Of a stretch of 64,000 nt of DNA, positions 8,411 to 17,133 are shown piece by piece. This DNA is from Streptomyces graminofaciens (GTDB taxonomy: Bacteria > Actinomycetota > Actinomycetes > Streptomycetales > Streptomycetaceae): NCBI RefSeq assembly GCF_030294945.1, contig NZ_AP018448.1, positions 4,030,001 through 4,094,000 of the forward strand. Direction: 5' to 3'. Position numbers and translations under genes: made by a program. The notes beneath the pieces are model-generated. The model saw only the letters and a program-made list of their open reading frames with translations, was not told the origin of the DNA and did no database searches. Positions within the stretch are counted from its first letter, which is position 1. Each line of letters starts with the position of its first letter.

Positions 8411-9844
8411 ATGGAGAACGCACGGCTCAAGGGCTGGATCGCGGACACGCTCCGCAGGCAGCCCCCCGACACGGTCTGGGCCCGGGCCCAGAGCGAGGTG
8501 ACCTGGGGCACCCTGCGCACCAAGGTCGCCGAACTGGAGCGGCTGTTCGAGATCCAGGGCATCCGGCCCGGCTCGACCGTGGCCGTGCAGATGGTGCCCA
8601 GCTTCACCTACCTGTGGACCGTGCTGGCCCTGTGGTCCCGCGGCGCCCAGGTGATTCTGATGGACCCGCGGCTCACCCGCGCCGAGCTGGACCGGCTGCT
8701 GAACCTGTGCGAACCCAGGTTCATGATCAGCTCGGGCTCCTCCGGCGCGGTTCGGGTCGTCTTCCAGGACGAGTGCGAGGTGCAGGTCGAGGTCCGGCGT
8801 ACCGGCCACATCGCCGGCAACCCGCACGTCCTGCTGCAGTTCAGCTCCGGCTCGACCGGCTATCCGAAGGTGATCGGGCGGACGTCGCAGTCGCTGCTGG
8901 CCGAGCTGGACGCCTTCGACGCGCTGCCGGAGATGCCGAAGGCGGGCGAGCGGGTGCTGCTGAGCAACTCGCTGACCCATTCATTCGGGCTGATCGGCGG
9001 CTTCCTGCACGCGCTGCGGGTGGGTGCGACGCTGGTGTTCACCCCGAACGCGCAGCCCAGGACGCTGCTGTCGACACTCGTGGAGTCGCGGGCCGACGTG
9101 CTCTTCGGCGTCCCCTTCCACTTCGAGCTGCTCAGCCGCATCGCGGACTGGAGCCCGCTGCCTGATCTGCGGCTGGCCGTTTCCGGCGGCGAGGTGATTC
9201 ACCCCGAGATCTACGAGCGCTTCCACGAGCGGTACGGGGTGCGGATCGGGCAGGCCTACGGCATGACCGAGACCGGCATCATCGCCACCGACCTGACGGG
9301 CCGCCTGGCACCGCCCGCCGTCGGCCACCCGGTGCCCGGCACCGAGGTCCGCGTGCGCGGCGGGGAACTGCAGGTGCGCGCCGACGTCTCCCCCTACCTG
9401 TACGTCAACGACATCGCGAGCCGGTACATGGACGGCTGGCTGCGCACCCACGACCTGGCGGCGCTCGACCCGGGGACGGGCGCGCTGTCGGTGCACGGGC
9501 GCAGCGACTCGCTGGTGGTCATCGGCGGTCTGAAGGTGGACCTGCGCGAGGTGGAGCTGGCGCTGGCCGAACACCCCGGTGTGACCGAGGCCGTGGTGCT
9601 GTTCAGCGGCACGATCGAGGCCTTCGTCGGGGTCACCGGCGGGGTGACCGCCCGGGAGATCCAGGCGTGGTGCCGCGACCGGCTCAGCCACTTCAAGATC
9701 CCGCGCCGGTTCGAGCTGGCTCCGGCGATCCCCCGGACGAGCAACGGCAAGCTGGTGCGCAACCGCGAACTGCTGATGGCCCGGATGAACCCGTCGGCGG
9801 GTGCTGCGGCAGCCCCGACCGGACTGGTCGGAGGTGTGCGGTGA
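8411..9844 (+). CDS. AMP-forming acyl-CoA/acyl-ACP ligase
   Basis: The 477-residue ANL-superfamily enzyme has the AMP-binding loop FSSGSTGYPKVIGRT, the adenine motif QAYGMTETGIIATD and a C-terminal catalytic lysine region in PRTSNGKLVRNREL. These enzymes adenylate a carboxylate and transfer it to CoA or a carrier protein thiol. Two carrier proteins follow downstream, so loading one of them is plausible. The substrate could be a short branched acid (oxoacid dehydrogenase genes are in the same operon) or 3,4-AHBA itself. The start at 8411 is preceded by an AGAGG ribosome-binding site. The stop overlaps the next start. Confidence 0.88.
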   Translation: MENARLKGWIADTLRRQPPDTVWARAQSEVTWGTLRTKVAELERLFEIQGIRPGSTVAVQMVPSFTYLWTVLALWSRGAQVILMDPRLTRAELDRLLNLCEPRFMISSGSSGAVRVVFQDECEVQVEVRRTGHIAGNPHVLLQFSSGSTGYPKVIGRTSQSLLAELDAFDALPEMPKAGERVLLSNSLTHSFGLIGGFLHALRVGATLVFTPNAQPRTLLSTLVESRADVLFGVPFHFELLSRIADWSPLPDLRLAVSGGEVIHPEIYERFHERYGVRIGQAYGMTETGIIATDLTGRLAPPAVGHPVPGTEVRVRGGELQVRADVSPYLYVNDIASRYMDGWLRTHDLAALDPGTGALSVHGRSDSLVVIGGLKVDLREVELALAEHPGVTEAVVLFSGTIEAFVGVTGGVTAREIQAWCRDRLSHFKIPRRFELAPAIPRTSNGKLVRNRELLMARMNPSAGAAAAPTGLVGGVR

Positions 9845-11109
9845 TCGTCCAGCCCATGCTGCGCGGCACGTTGTGCGCCAACGCCCATCCCGACGGCTGT
9901 GCCGAGCGGGTCCGGGCGCAGATCGCCGCGGTCCGGTCCCGGCCCGGTCCGACCGGCCCCGACCGGCCCCGCAACGTCCTGGTCATCGGGGGGTCGGCGG
10001 GCCTGGGCCTGGCGACGCGGATCTCGGCTGCCTTCGGCTCCGGCGCGGCCACCGTGAACGTGTGCCAGGAGTCCCCCGGCACCGCCAACCGGACGGGCAC
10101 GGCCGGCTGGTACAACACCGCCGCCCTGGAGACGGAGCTGGCCCGGGCCGGGCTGTACGGGCGCACCGTGGTCGGCGACGCGTACAGCGACGCGGTCAAG
10201 GAGCACACGGTGCGCACCATCCGCGACGACCTCGGCCAGGTGGACCTGGTGGTCCACAGCCTGGCCGCGCCGCGCCGCACCCACCCCGAGACCGGGCACA
10301 CGCACCGCTCGGCACTCAAGACCCTCGGTCGGCCGTTCACCGCCAAGGCGTACGACGCGGCAAGCCGCGAGGTGTCGACCGCCACGGTGGAGCCGGCCAC
10401 CGAGCAGGAGATCGAGGACACCGTCGCGGTCATGGGCGGTGCCGACTGGCGGCGCTGGATCCACGCCCTGAGCGCGGGCGGGGTGCTCGCCCCGCAAGCC
10501 GTGACGGTCGCCTTCAGCTACGTCGGCAACACGAGGCTGGCGCCGACGTACCGGGGCGGCACGCTGGGCCTGGCCAAGGAGGACCTCGAGGCCACCGGGC
10601 GGGAGCTGGACGCCGTGCTGCGCCCGCAGGGCGGCCGGGCGCTGACGGCCGTGATGCGGGCGATGGTCACCCAGGCCAGCTCGGTGATCCCGGCGCAGAC
10701 CCTGTACACCGTCGTGCTGACCCGCGTCATGCTCGAGATGGGTCTGCAGGAGGGCCCGATCGAGCAGGCGCACCGGCTTCTGACCAAGCGGCTGTACTCC
10801 GGGGGCGACACCCGCCTGCTGGCGGGGCCGCCGCACCCCACGACCGACGAGCTGGGCCGACTGCGCCTGGACGACCTGGAGCTGCGGTCCGACGTGCAGG
10901 CGGAGGTGGACCGGCGGCTGGCGCTGGTCACCACCGAGAACATCGGCCGGCTGGGTGCGCCCTGTGCGCACCGGGCCGAGTCGCTGGCCCTGAACGGTTT
11001 CGGGCTCTCCTCGGTCGACTACGCGGCCGACACCGATCCGGTGCGGGAGCTGACCGATCCGGTGCTCGTGCCGGCGGGGGCCGCGCGGCCGGTGTTCTCG
11101 CCGGCCTGA
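9841..11109 (+). CDS. fabV: FabV/trans-2-enoyl-CoA reductase family enoyl reductase
   Basis: The 422-residue protein matches the FabV/TER family from end to end. It starts PMLRGTLCANAHPDGC, then VLVIGGSAGLGLATR binds the nucleotide, then NRTGTAGWYN and VHSLAAPRRTHP follow. The catalytic Tyr237-x8-Lys246 pair is present in PTYRGGTLGLAK. It reduces a 2,3-double bond in an acyl-CoA or acyl-ACP with NAD(P)H. Here it probably saturates one or more positions of the polyketide chain made by the ketosynthase at 11731, so the acyl chain need not be a full polyene. FabV is unusual in Streptomyces primary fatty-acid synthesis, which points to pathway use. GTG start overlaps the previous stop. Confidence 0.9.
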   Translation: MIVQPMLRGTLCANAHPDGCAERVRAQIAAVRSRPGPTGPDRPRNVLVIGGSAGLGLATRISAAFGSGAATVNVCQESPGTANRTGTAGWYNTAALETELARAGLYGRTVVGDAYSDAVKEHTVRTIRDDLGQVDLVVHSLAAPRRTHPETGHTHRSALKTLGRPFTAKAYDAASREVSTATVEPATEQEIEDTVAVMGGADWRRWIHALSAGGVLAPQAVTVAFSYVGNTRLAPTYRGGTLGLAKEDLEATGRELDAVLRPQGGRALTAVMRAMVTQASSVIPAQTLYTVVLTRVMLEMGLQEGPIEQAHRLLTKRLYSGGDTRLLAGPPHPTTDELGRLRLDDLELRSDVQAEVDRRLALVTTENIGRLGAPCAHRAESLALNGFGLSSVDYAADTDPVRELTDPVLVPAGAARPVFSPA

Positions 11110-11223
11110 GTGCCCGCCCGGGCGTACGCCCCTCCTCCCCCCACCCCAACCCCACGTCCTCGGTGCCCGGGTCCCCCACGCCCGGCGCCGGACCGATCAC
11201 ACCCACCGACAAGGAGTACCGCC

Positions 11224-11493
11224 ATGTCCGAGATCCGTTCGTTCGTCGTCGGCATCATCAGCGAGATCAACCCGAGCGTCACCGAGGACGTCTCCGACGA
11301 GCTGCCGCTCGGCCCGGGCGGCCTGGAGCTGGAGTCGCTCGCCCTGGTCGAACTGCTGGTCCAGGTCGAGCACGAGTTCGACGCCAAGATCGCCGACGAG
11401 GACCCGGCGGTCCAGCCGGACGCCACCCTGGGTCAGTTCGTCGCGGCCGTCGAGCGGACCAGGGACGGCGCGGCCGCCGAGGCCGCGGCGTGA
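11224..11493 (+). CDS. Acyl carrier protein 1
   Basis: The 89-residue acidic helical protein carries the phosphopantetheine-attachment serine at residue 38 in GLELESLALVELL, a variant of the usual DSL motif with Glu in place of Asp. It follows the reductase after a 114-bp gap and has a clear AAGGAG ribosome-binding site ahead of ATG 11224. It overlaps the second carrier protein gene by 4 bp. One of the two probably carries the growing chain and the other a starter or extender unit. Confidence 0.88.
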   Translation: MSEIRSFVVGIISEINPSVTEDVSDELPLGPGGLELESLALVELLVQVEHEFDAKIADEDPAVQPDATLGQFVAAVERTRDGAAAEAAA

Positions 11494-11741
11494 TCGACAC
11501 AGCCGAGATCCGCCGGCTCCTCACCCACAACAAGATCGTTCCGGAGGGCTTCGAGGAGCTGGGCGAGGACACTCCCCTGACCCTCGACTCCCTGGCCCTG
11601 GTCTGGCTCCAGCACGTGCTGGAGGAGGAGCACGGCATCAGCGTCGACCCGTTCGGGCCGGACCTGGACTTCTTCACCTCGGTGCAAGGGATCCACACGT
11701 ACCTGAGCACACTCACGGAAGGAGGCATCGATGCCGCTTGA
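11490..11741 (+). CDS. Acyl carrier protein 2
   Basis: The 83-residue carrier protein has its attachment serine at residue 34 in TPLTLDSLALVWL. The GTG start overlaps the stop of ACP 1, and the last 11 bases overlap the ketosynthase start. Its helix II, rich in Glu and His, differs from ACP 1, suggesting a different partner set. Tandem ACPs of this sort are seen in small type II highly-reducing or polyene systems. Confidence 0.87.
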   Translation: MIDTAEIRRLLTHNKIVPEGFEELGEDTPLTLDSLALVWLQHVLEEEHGISVDPFGPDLDFFTSVQGIHTYLSTLTEGGIDAA

Positions 11742-12906
11742 CGTCCGGGTCACCGGATACGAGACGTTCTCCGCCTTCGGTGCCGGCGCGGACGTCCTGC
11801 GGGAACGGGTATTCGCGGGCCGTCCCGCGTTCGCGCCCATCACCCGCTTCGACACCGCGCCGTTCCGCAACGCCTACGGGGCCACGTACGGCGGCCCCGG
11901 GGAGGCGCCCCGCCAACTGGAGACCGTACGGGACTGCGTACGCGGTGCGCTGGCGGCCGCCAAGCTCGACCTGGCGGACCTGGACCCGGCCCGTACGGCC
12001 GTCCTCATCGGCACTCAGGGCGACTTCACCGGGCTGCACAACTTCTGGGCCGACCAGGCCGCCGGCCGGACGAGCGACCCGGCCGAGGCGCACCGCAGCT
12101 TCGCCGGGTCGATCCCCGAGATGATCGCCGCCGACCTGGGGCTCACCGGACCGCGGGCGGCCTTCATCAACGCCTGCGTCGCCTCCGCGAGCGCCGTGAT
12201 CCACGCGTGCCGGATGATCGCCGCCGGGCAGGTGGACGTCGCCGTGGTCGGCGGGGTCTACCTCGTCGACGAAGAGCAGTTCGCCAAGTTCGACTCCGGG
12301 CGCACCTTCGCCCGCGACGGCCGGCTGCGGGCGTTCGCCGCGGGCCGCAGCGGCATGCTGCTCGGGGACGGCGCGGCCGCCCTGGTCCTGGAGTCGCCCG
12401 AGCACGCGCTGCGGCGCGGCGCCCGGTCACTGGCCCGCATCCCCGGCTTCGGCGCGGCGGCCGACGCCCATCACGTGGTCCAGCCGCACCCGCGGGGCGT
12501 GGGCATGGGCCGGGCGATCACCCGGGCGCTGGCCTCGGCGGGGCTGTCGGGCGAGGAGGTCGGCTACGTCAACGCGCACGGCACCGGCACCCGGCTGAAC
12601 GACCCGGCCGAGACCGCCGCGCTGCGCGGCGCCTTCGGCGCGCACGCGGACCGCCTGCTGGTCAGCTCCACCAAGAGCACCACGGGCCACATGCTCGAGG
12701 CCACCGGCGCGGTGGAGCTCGCCGTCTGCCTGATGGCGCTGGAGGAGCAGGCCGTGCCGCCCACCTCCGGCTACGACAGCGCCGATCCGGACTGCGATCT
12801 GGACTGCGTACCGAACGAGGCCCGGTCGGCGCGGCTCGAGCGGGTGCTCTCGCTCAACGCCGGCTTCGGTGGCCTGAACACCGCCATCATCCTGGAGCAG
12901 CCGTGA
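11731..12906 (+). CDS. Beta-ketoacyl synthase (KS-alpha type), catalytically complete
   Basis: The 391-residue protein keeps the full condensing triad: Cys149 in FINACVASASA, His283 in VNAHGTGTRLNDP and His320 in KSTTGHMLEATG. The conserved LNAGFGGLN lies at the C-terminus. It belongs to the FabF/KS-alpha family used by type II systems, including those making aryl polyenes, ishigamide-like polyenes and manumycin-type chains. It condenses malonyl-ACP units onto a starter. The neighbouring short protein at 12903 is its probable chain-length-factor partner. No ketoreductase is encoded nearby, so a housekeeping FabG-type enzyme must be recruited if the chain is reduced. Confidence 0.92.
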   Translation: MPLDVRVTGYETFSAFGAGADVLRERVFAGRPAFAPITRFDTAPFRNAYGATYGGPGEAPRQLETVRDCVRGALAAAKLDLADLDPARTAVLIGTQGDFTGLHNFWADQAAGRTSDPAEAHRSFAGSIPEMIAADLGLTGPRAAFINACVASASAVIHACRMIAAGQVDVAVVGGVYLVDEEQFAKFDSGRTFARDGRLRAFAAGRSGMLLGDGAAALVLESPEHALRRGARSLARIPGFGAAADAHHVVQPHPRGVGMGRAITRALASAGLSGEEVGYVNAHGTGTRLNDPAETAALRGAFGAHADRLLVSSTKSTTGHMLEATGAVELAVCLMALEEQAVPPTSGYDSADPDCDLDCVPNEARSARLERVLSLNAGFGGLNTAIILEQP

Positions 12907-13640
12907 CCGTCACCCTCAACGGCACCCCCGCAGTCCAGCACCCGGCCGTCGTCGCGGCAGCCGTGGTGGACACCGCGACGGAGCGCGAGGAGCTGCCGGG
13001 CGTGCCCGGATTCGTGGTGTCCGCCTTCAACCCGCTGGTCCGCGAGACGGTACGGCGCTGCCTGGGCGAGCCCGGCACGCCGGACGCGCCGAACCCGCTG
13101 ACCGGGCCGTTCCCGGACAGCACCGCGATCGTGCTGGCCACGGTGGCCGCGGACGCGACGACCTCCGACACCGCCAGCCAGAAGCTGATCGCCGGCCGGG
13201 TGCACAATCCGCTGCTGTTCTTCCAGTCGGTGACCACCTCGATCGTCGGGCACCTGGCGATCGAGTACGGGCTGACCGGCCCCATCCACTGCATGGCCGC
13301 GGACGACGGCGCGGACTCCACGGCCCTGGACGCGGCCACGCTGCTCCTGCTGGACGACACGATCGACCAGGTCCTCGTCATCGGCGTGGAACTGGCCGCC
13401 AACCCCCGCACCGCCGCCGCCTTCGAGCAGCTGGCCGCCCTCGGGCACGACGGGCGCCCGCCGGCCGCCGACCTCGCCGTGGCCCTGCTGCTGCGGCGGC
13501 CCGGCCCGGACGGCCGGGCCGCGGTGCCCGCCGAGCTGGAGGCCGCGGGCCAGGGTCGAGGCGATGCCGCCGCGGGCCACCTGTACCGCCTGGCCGCGCT
13601 GGCCGATCGCGCGCGGCGCCCCCTGGGAGAGGAACGATGA
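12903..13640 (+). CDS. Short chain-length-factor-like ketosynthase partner
   Basis: The 245-residue protein resembles the N-terminal-only ketosynthase-like family (Ketoacyl-synt_2) called chain length factor in aryl-polyene and related clusters. Visible pieces include LLFFQSVTTSIVGHLAIEYGLTGPIHCM and VLVIGVELAANPRT. There is no catalytic Cys-His-His set, in line with a non-catalytic partner that shapes the acyl tunnel. It starts at GTG 12903, overlapping the ketosynthase stop, and ends overlapping the thioesterase start. It is far shorter than the roughly 400 residues of classical KS-beta proteins. The partner role is inferred from position and family. Confidence 0.8.
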   Translation: MTVTLNGTPAVQHPAVVAAAVVDTATEREELPGVPGFVVSAFNPLVRETVRRCLGEPGTPDAPNPLTGPFPDSTAIVLATVAADATTSDTASQKLIAGRVHNPLLFFQSVTTSIVGHLAIEYGLTGPIHCMAADDGADSTALDAATLLLLDDTIDQVLVIGVELAANPRTAAAFEQLAALGHDGRPPAADLAVALLLRRPGPDGRAAVPAELEAAGQGRGDAAAGHLYRLAALADRARRPLGEER

Positions 13641-14062
13641 AGCAGTCCCTGGCCGATTTGATGGCCTTCATGCCGCCGGAGCTGGTGGCGGAGCAGCTGA
13701 TCACCAAGCTGGGCATCGAGATCACCGAGTGGTCGGCCGAGCGTGTGGTCGCCACCATGCCCGTGCGCGGCAACCTGCAGCCCTTCGGGCTGCTGCACGG
13801 CGGGGCGACCGCCGCCCTGGCCGAGACCCTGGGTTCGCTGGCCGCCGGGGCCCATGTGGCACCGGACGGGATGCTGGTGGGGCTGGAGCTGAACGTCACC
13901 CATCACCGCGCGGCCCGCGAGGGCCTGGTCACCGGCGTGTGCGAGCCGCTGCACCAGGGCACGCAGGTCGGCACGTACCAGATCACCGTGCGCGACCACC
14001 GTGACCAGCTGGTCTCCACGGCCCGGCTGACCTGCCTGCTGCGCAAGCGTCCGGGGCGCTGA
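13637..14062 (+). CDS. PaaI-like hotdog thioesterase
   Basis: The 141-residue single-hotdog protein has the family signature LQPFGLLHGGATAALAETLGS followed by VGLELNVTHHRAAREG. Such enzymes hydrolyse acyl-CoA or acyl-ACP thioesters. In this operon it may release the finished chain, edit stalled carriers or supply free acid to the ligase at 8411. ATG 13637 overlaps the preceding stop by 4 bp. Confidence 0.88.
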   Translation: MKQSLADLMAFMPPELVAEQLITKLGIEITEWSAERVVATMPVRGNLQPFGLLHGGATAALAETLGSLAAGAHVAPDGMLVGLELNVTHHRAAREGLVTGVCEPLHQGTQVGTYQITVRDHRDQLVSTARLTCLLRKRPGR

Positions 14063-14065
14063 GCG

Positions 14066-14947
14066 ATGGCCCCGACGCTCTCAAGGGCGCAGTCCCACGA
14101 CGTGGCGGCCGCCGCCGTACTGACCGGGCGTCACCTGGTGACCGCCCAGGACGCCGAGGCGTTCCGCGCGCTGTGCGCGGTCGCCTCCGCGGTGCCGTTG
14201 ACCGGGGCCGTGCCCGGCACGGTCGCGCCCGCGCAGCTCGCGGCCGTCGCCCTGCGCATGTGCGAGCGGCTGCTGGAACCCGAGCACGCGCCGGGGGACC
14301 GCGTGGCCCTGCACGGCACGCAGCGGCTGCGGGTGGAGTGCGCGGCGGCCGTCGGCGAGCCGCTGGTCTCCCGCGCGGAGGTCCGCTCGGTGCGGCCGCT
14401 GGGCGCGGGGACGGCGACGGAGGTGGCGGTGGTCTTCACCACTGACGACGACACGCCCGTCGCCGAGTCCGTGTCACTGCTGGTGCACTCGCCCAGGTCC
14501 GCCGCCGTGCCGGCGCCGGCTGCCGCGCGCCCGGCTGTGCCGCCGGCCGCGCCGGTGGGAGCGCGCTGCTCCTCGTACACCGTGACCCGGGAGCTGGTGC
14601 GCCGGTACGCCGAGCTCTCCGGGGACCACAACCCGATCCACCTCTCCCCCGAGGCCGCGCGCGCCGGCGGCTTCGGCGACCTGATCGCGCACGGCATGCT
14701 GACCTTCGCGCTGGTGGCGCACCACCTGGCCGCGGCCGTCGGCGAAGCGGCCTGCGCGGACCTGCAGTTGCGCTTCTCCCGGCCCCTGACCGTGCCCGCC
14801 GAGGGCGCCGCCCTGACCGTCCGCGACCTGCCCGCGGCCGGCGGCGCACTCGCGGTGACCGCCGTGGACGGCGCGGGCCTGCCGGTCGCCGGCGGCCGTG
14901 CCGTGCTGCGCGCGCCCCGACCGGACCAAGGACGTTCCCATGACTGA
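14066..14947 (+). CDS. MaoC-like double-hotdog dehydratase
   Basis: The 293-residue protein has a degenerate N-terminal hotdog and a C-terminal MaoC domain. The catalytic Asp187 and His192 lie in LSGDHNPIHLSP, and GFGDLIAHGML follows. (R)-specific hydratases/dehydratases of this type remove water from 3-hydroxyacyl thioesters. With the ketosynthase and the FabV-type reductase it completes the reductive cycle except for ketoreduction. An Ala/Pro-rich linker (about 145-165) separates the two halves. The stop overlaps the start of the E1-alpha gene. Confidence 0.87.
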   Translation: MAPTLSRAQSHDVAAAAVLTGRHLVTAQDAEAFRALCAVASAVPLTGAVPGTVAPAQLAAVALRMCERLLEPEHAPGDRVALHGTQRLRVECAAAVGEPLVSRAEVRSVRPLGAGTATEVAVVFTTDDDTPVAESVSLLVHSPRSAAVPAPAAARPAVPPAAPVGARCSSYTVTRELVRRYAELSGDHNPIHLSPEAARAGGFGDLIAHGMLTFALVAHHLAAAVGEAACADLQLRFSRPLTVPAEGAALTVRDLPAAGGALAVTAVDGAGLPVAGGRAVLRAPRPDQGRSHD

Positions 14948-16052
14948 ACCGACCCCCATGGTGCAGTTGCTGACCCCCGAGGGCGAGCGCGTGGCGCACC
15001 CCGACTTCTCGCTGGACCCCACGCCCGAGGAGGTCCGAGGCCTCTACCGCGACATGGTGCTGGTGCGCCGCTTCGACGGGGAGGCCGCGGCCTTGCAGCG
15101 CCAGGGCGAACTGGGCCTGTGGACCCAGTCCCTGGGGCAGGAGGCCGCCCAGGTGGGCTCGGGGCGGGCGCTGCGCGCGACCGACTACGCGTTCCCGACG
15201 TTCCGCGAGCACGGGGTGGCCTGGTGCCGCGGGGTGGACCCGGTGAGCCTGATGGGCATGTTCCGCGGGGTCAACCACGGCGGCTGGGACCCCGACGAGA
15301 AGAACTTCCACCTGTACACGATCGTCATCGGCGCGCAGACCCTGCACGCCACCGGCTACGCGATGGGTGTGACCAAGGACGGCGGGGACGAGGCGGTCAT
15401 CGCCTACTTCGGCGACGGCGCTTCCAGCCAGGGCGATGTCAGCGAGGCCTTCACCTTCGCCGCCGTGTACGACGCGCCGGTGGTGTTCTTCTGCCAGAAC
15501 AACCAGTGGGCCATCTCCGAGCCCACCGACCGCCAGTCGCGGATCCCGCTGGCCCGGCGGGCCGACGGCTTCGGCTTCCCCGGCATCCGGGTGGACGGCA
15601 ACGACGTGCTGGCCTGCCTGGCCGTGACCCGGTGGGCGCTGGACCTCGCCCGGCAAGGCAACGGCCCGGTGCTGGTGGAGGCGTTCACGTACCGCATGGG
15701 CGCGCACAGCACCTCCGACGACCCCGGCCGCTACCGCAGCCATGCCGAGGAGGAACTCTGGGCGGGCCGCGACCCGATCGAGCGGGTGCGCCGGTACCTG
15801 CTGCGCGAGAGCTGGGCGGACCAGGCCTTCCTCGACTCGGTCGCGGCGGAGAGCGACGAGCTGGCGCGGGACGTGCGCCGGCGGGTGCGGGAGATGGCCG
15901 ACCCCGACCCGGGGTCGATCTTCCAGCACGTCTACGCGGGGTCGCACCCGCTCGTCGAGGAGGAGCGGGCGCAGTACGAGCACTATCTCGCGGGATTCGA
16001 CACGTCCGGCACGTCCGGCGCGTTCGACACGGCGGAGGGAGGGGCGCGATGA
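14940..16052 (+). CDS. bkdA: Branched-chain 2-oxoacid dehydrogenase E1 alpha
   Basis: The 370-residue protein binds thiamine diphosphate through GDGASSQGDVSEAF (GDG at 158-160), ending in QNNQWAIS. The phosphorylation-loop region YRMGAHSTSDDP is typical of E1-alpha of branched-chain 2-oxoacid dehydrogenases. With E1-beta and E2 it makes isobutyryl-, isovaleryl- or 2-methylbutyryl-CoA from Val, Leu or Ile. Its place inside the polyketide operon suggests a dedicated branched starter unit. ATG 14940 was chosen because it aligns with the family start and overlaps the dehydratase stop. Confidence 0.92.
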   Translation: MTEPTPMVQLLTPEGERVAHPDFSLDPTPEEVRGLYRDMVLVRRFDGEAAALQRQGELGLWTQSLGQEAAQVGSGRALRATDYAFPTFREHGVAWCRGVDPVSLMGMFRGVNHGGWDPDEKNFHLYTIVIGAQTLHATGYAMGVTKDGGDEAVIAYFGDGASSQGDVSEAFTFAAVYDAPVVFFCQNNQWAISEPTDRQSRIPLARRADGFGFPGIRVDGNDVLACLAVTRWALDLARQGNGPVLVEAFTYRMGAHSTSDDPGRYRSHAEEELWAGRDPIERVRRYLLRESWADQAFLDSVAAESDELARDVRRRVREMADPDPGSIFQHVYAGSHPLVEEERAQYEHYLAGFDTSGTSGAFDTAEGGAR

Positions 16053-17020
16053 CCCGGGCCACAATCGTCCAGGCGCTCAATTCGGCACTGCGCGCGGCGC
16101 TCGAGGAGGACCCCAGGACGCTGGTCATGGGAGAGGACGTAGGCCGTCTCGGCGGTGTCTTCCGGGTCACCGAAGGCCTGCAGAAGGACTTCGGCGAGGA
16201 ACGGGTCTTCGACACCCCGCTGGCCGAGTCGGGGATCGTCGGCACCGCCCTCGGGCTGGCCCTGCGCGGCTACCGGCCGGTGCTGGAGATCCAGTTCGAC
16301 GGGTTCGTCTACCCGGCCTTCGACCAGATCGTCAGCCAGCTGGCCAAGATGCACGCCCGCGCGCTGGGCAAGGTCAGGCTCCCCGTGACGATCCGCATCC
16401 CGTACGCGGGCGGCATCGGCGCGGTGGAGCACCACAGCGAGTCCCACGAGGCGCTGTTCGCGCACACCGCGGGGCTGCGCGTGGTGACTCCGTCGAACAG
16501 CGACGACGCGCACTGGATGCTGCGGCAGGCGATCGCCGACGACGATCCGGTGATCTTCCTCGAGCCCAAGCGGCGGTACTGGGACAAGGGCGAGGTGGGT
16601 CCGGCCCCGGCCCGCTCCCTGCACGAGGCGGCAGTGGTCCGGCCCGGCCGGGACCTGACACTGCTCGCGTACGGGCCGATGGTCAAGGTCTGCCTGGACG
16701 CCGCGGACGCGGCGCTGGCGGAGGGCCGCAGGCTGGAGGTGGTGGACCTGCGCTCGCTGTCACCCGTGGACTTCGGCACGCTCCAGCGGTCCGTGGAGCG
16801 GACCCGGCGGGCGGTGGTGGTGCACGAGGCGCCGGTGTTCCTCGGCATGGGGGCGGAGCTGGCTGCCCGGCTGCACGAGCGGTGCTTCTACGACCTGGAG
16901 GCGCCGGTGCTGCGGGTCGGCGGGTTCCACGCGCCCTATCCGCCGTCACGGGTGGAGGAGGCGTACCTGCCCGATCTGGACCGGGTGCTGGAGGCCGTGG
17001 ACCGGGCCATCGCCTACTGA
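16049..17020 (+). CDS. bkdB: Branched-chain 2-oxoacid dehydrogenase E1 beta
   Basis: The 323-residue transketolase-like protein is standard for E1-beta. It has LVMGEDVGRLGGVFRVTEGL near the N-terminus, FDTPLAESGIVGTALG, and the phosphate-site stretch PYAGGIGAVEHHSESHEA. It pairs with the preceding E1-alpha, whose stop it overlaps by 4 bp. The C-terminal domain (ERTRRAVVVHEAP and beyond) is complete. Confidence 0.93.
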   Translation: MTRATIVQALNSALRAALEEDPRTLVMGEDVGRLGGVFRVTEGLQKDFGEERVFDTPLAESGIVGTALGLALRGYRPVLEIQFDGFVYPAFDQIVSQLAKMHARALGKVRLPVTIRIPYAGGIGAVEHHSESHEALFAHTAGLRVVTPSNSDDAHWMLRQAIADDDPVIFLEPKRRYWDKGEVGPAPARSLHEAAVVRPGRDLTLLAYGPMVKVCLDAADAALAEGRRLEVVDLRSLSPVDFGTLQRSVERTRRAVVVHEAPVFLGMGAELAARLHERCFYDLEAPVLRVGGFHAPYPPSRVEEAYLPDLDRVLEAVDRAIAY

Positions 17021-17069
17021 GTCGTCGCGGCGACCCGTGCCGACATCCGTACCGCCGCCACCCCTGAGT

Positions 17070-17123
17070 GACCCGAGCGACCCGAGCGACCCGAGCGACC
17101 CGAGCGACCCGAGCGACCCGAGG
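17070..17123 (+). repeat. Six tandem copies of a 9-bp unit between E1 beta and E2
   Basis: The unit GACCCGAGC is repeated six times without gaps, the last copy ending in G instead of C. It lies in the 113-bp gap between the two coding regions and ends 10 bases before the E2 start. Replication slippage is the likely origin. Copy-number change could alter spacing between the E1-beta stop and the E2 ribosome-binding site. Confidence 0.9.
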
Positions 17124-17133
17124 AAGACGACCC

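Noticed and set aside
17070..17123. CRISPR-like array
   Set aside because: The copies are 9 bp and directly adjacent without spacers, so this is a simple tandem repeat.
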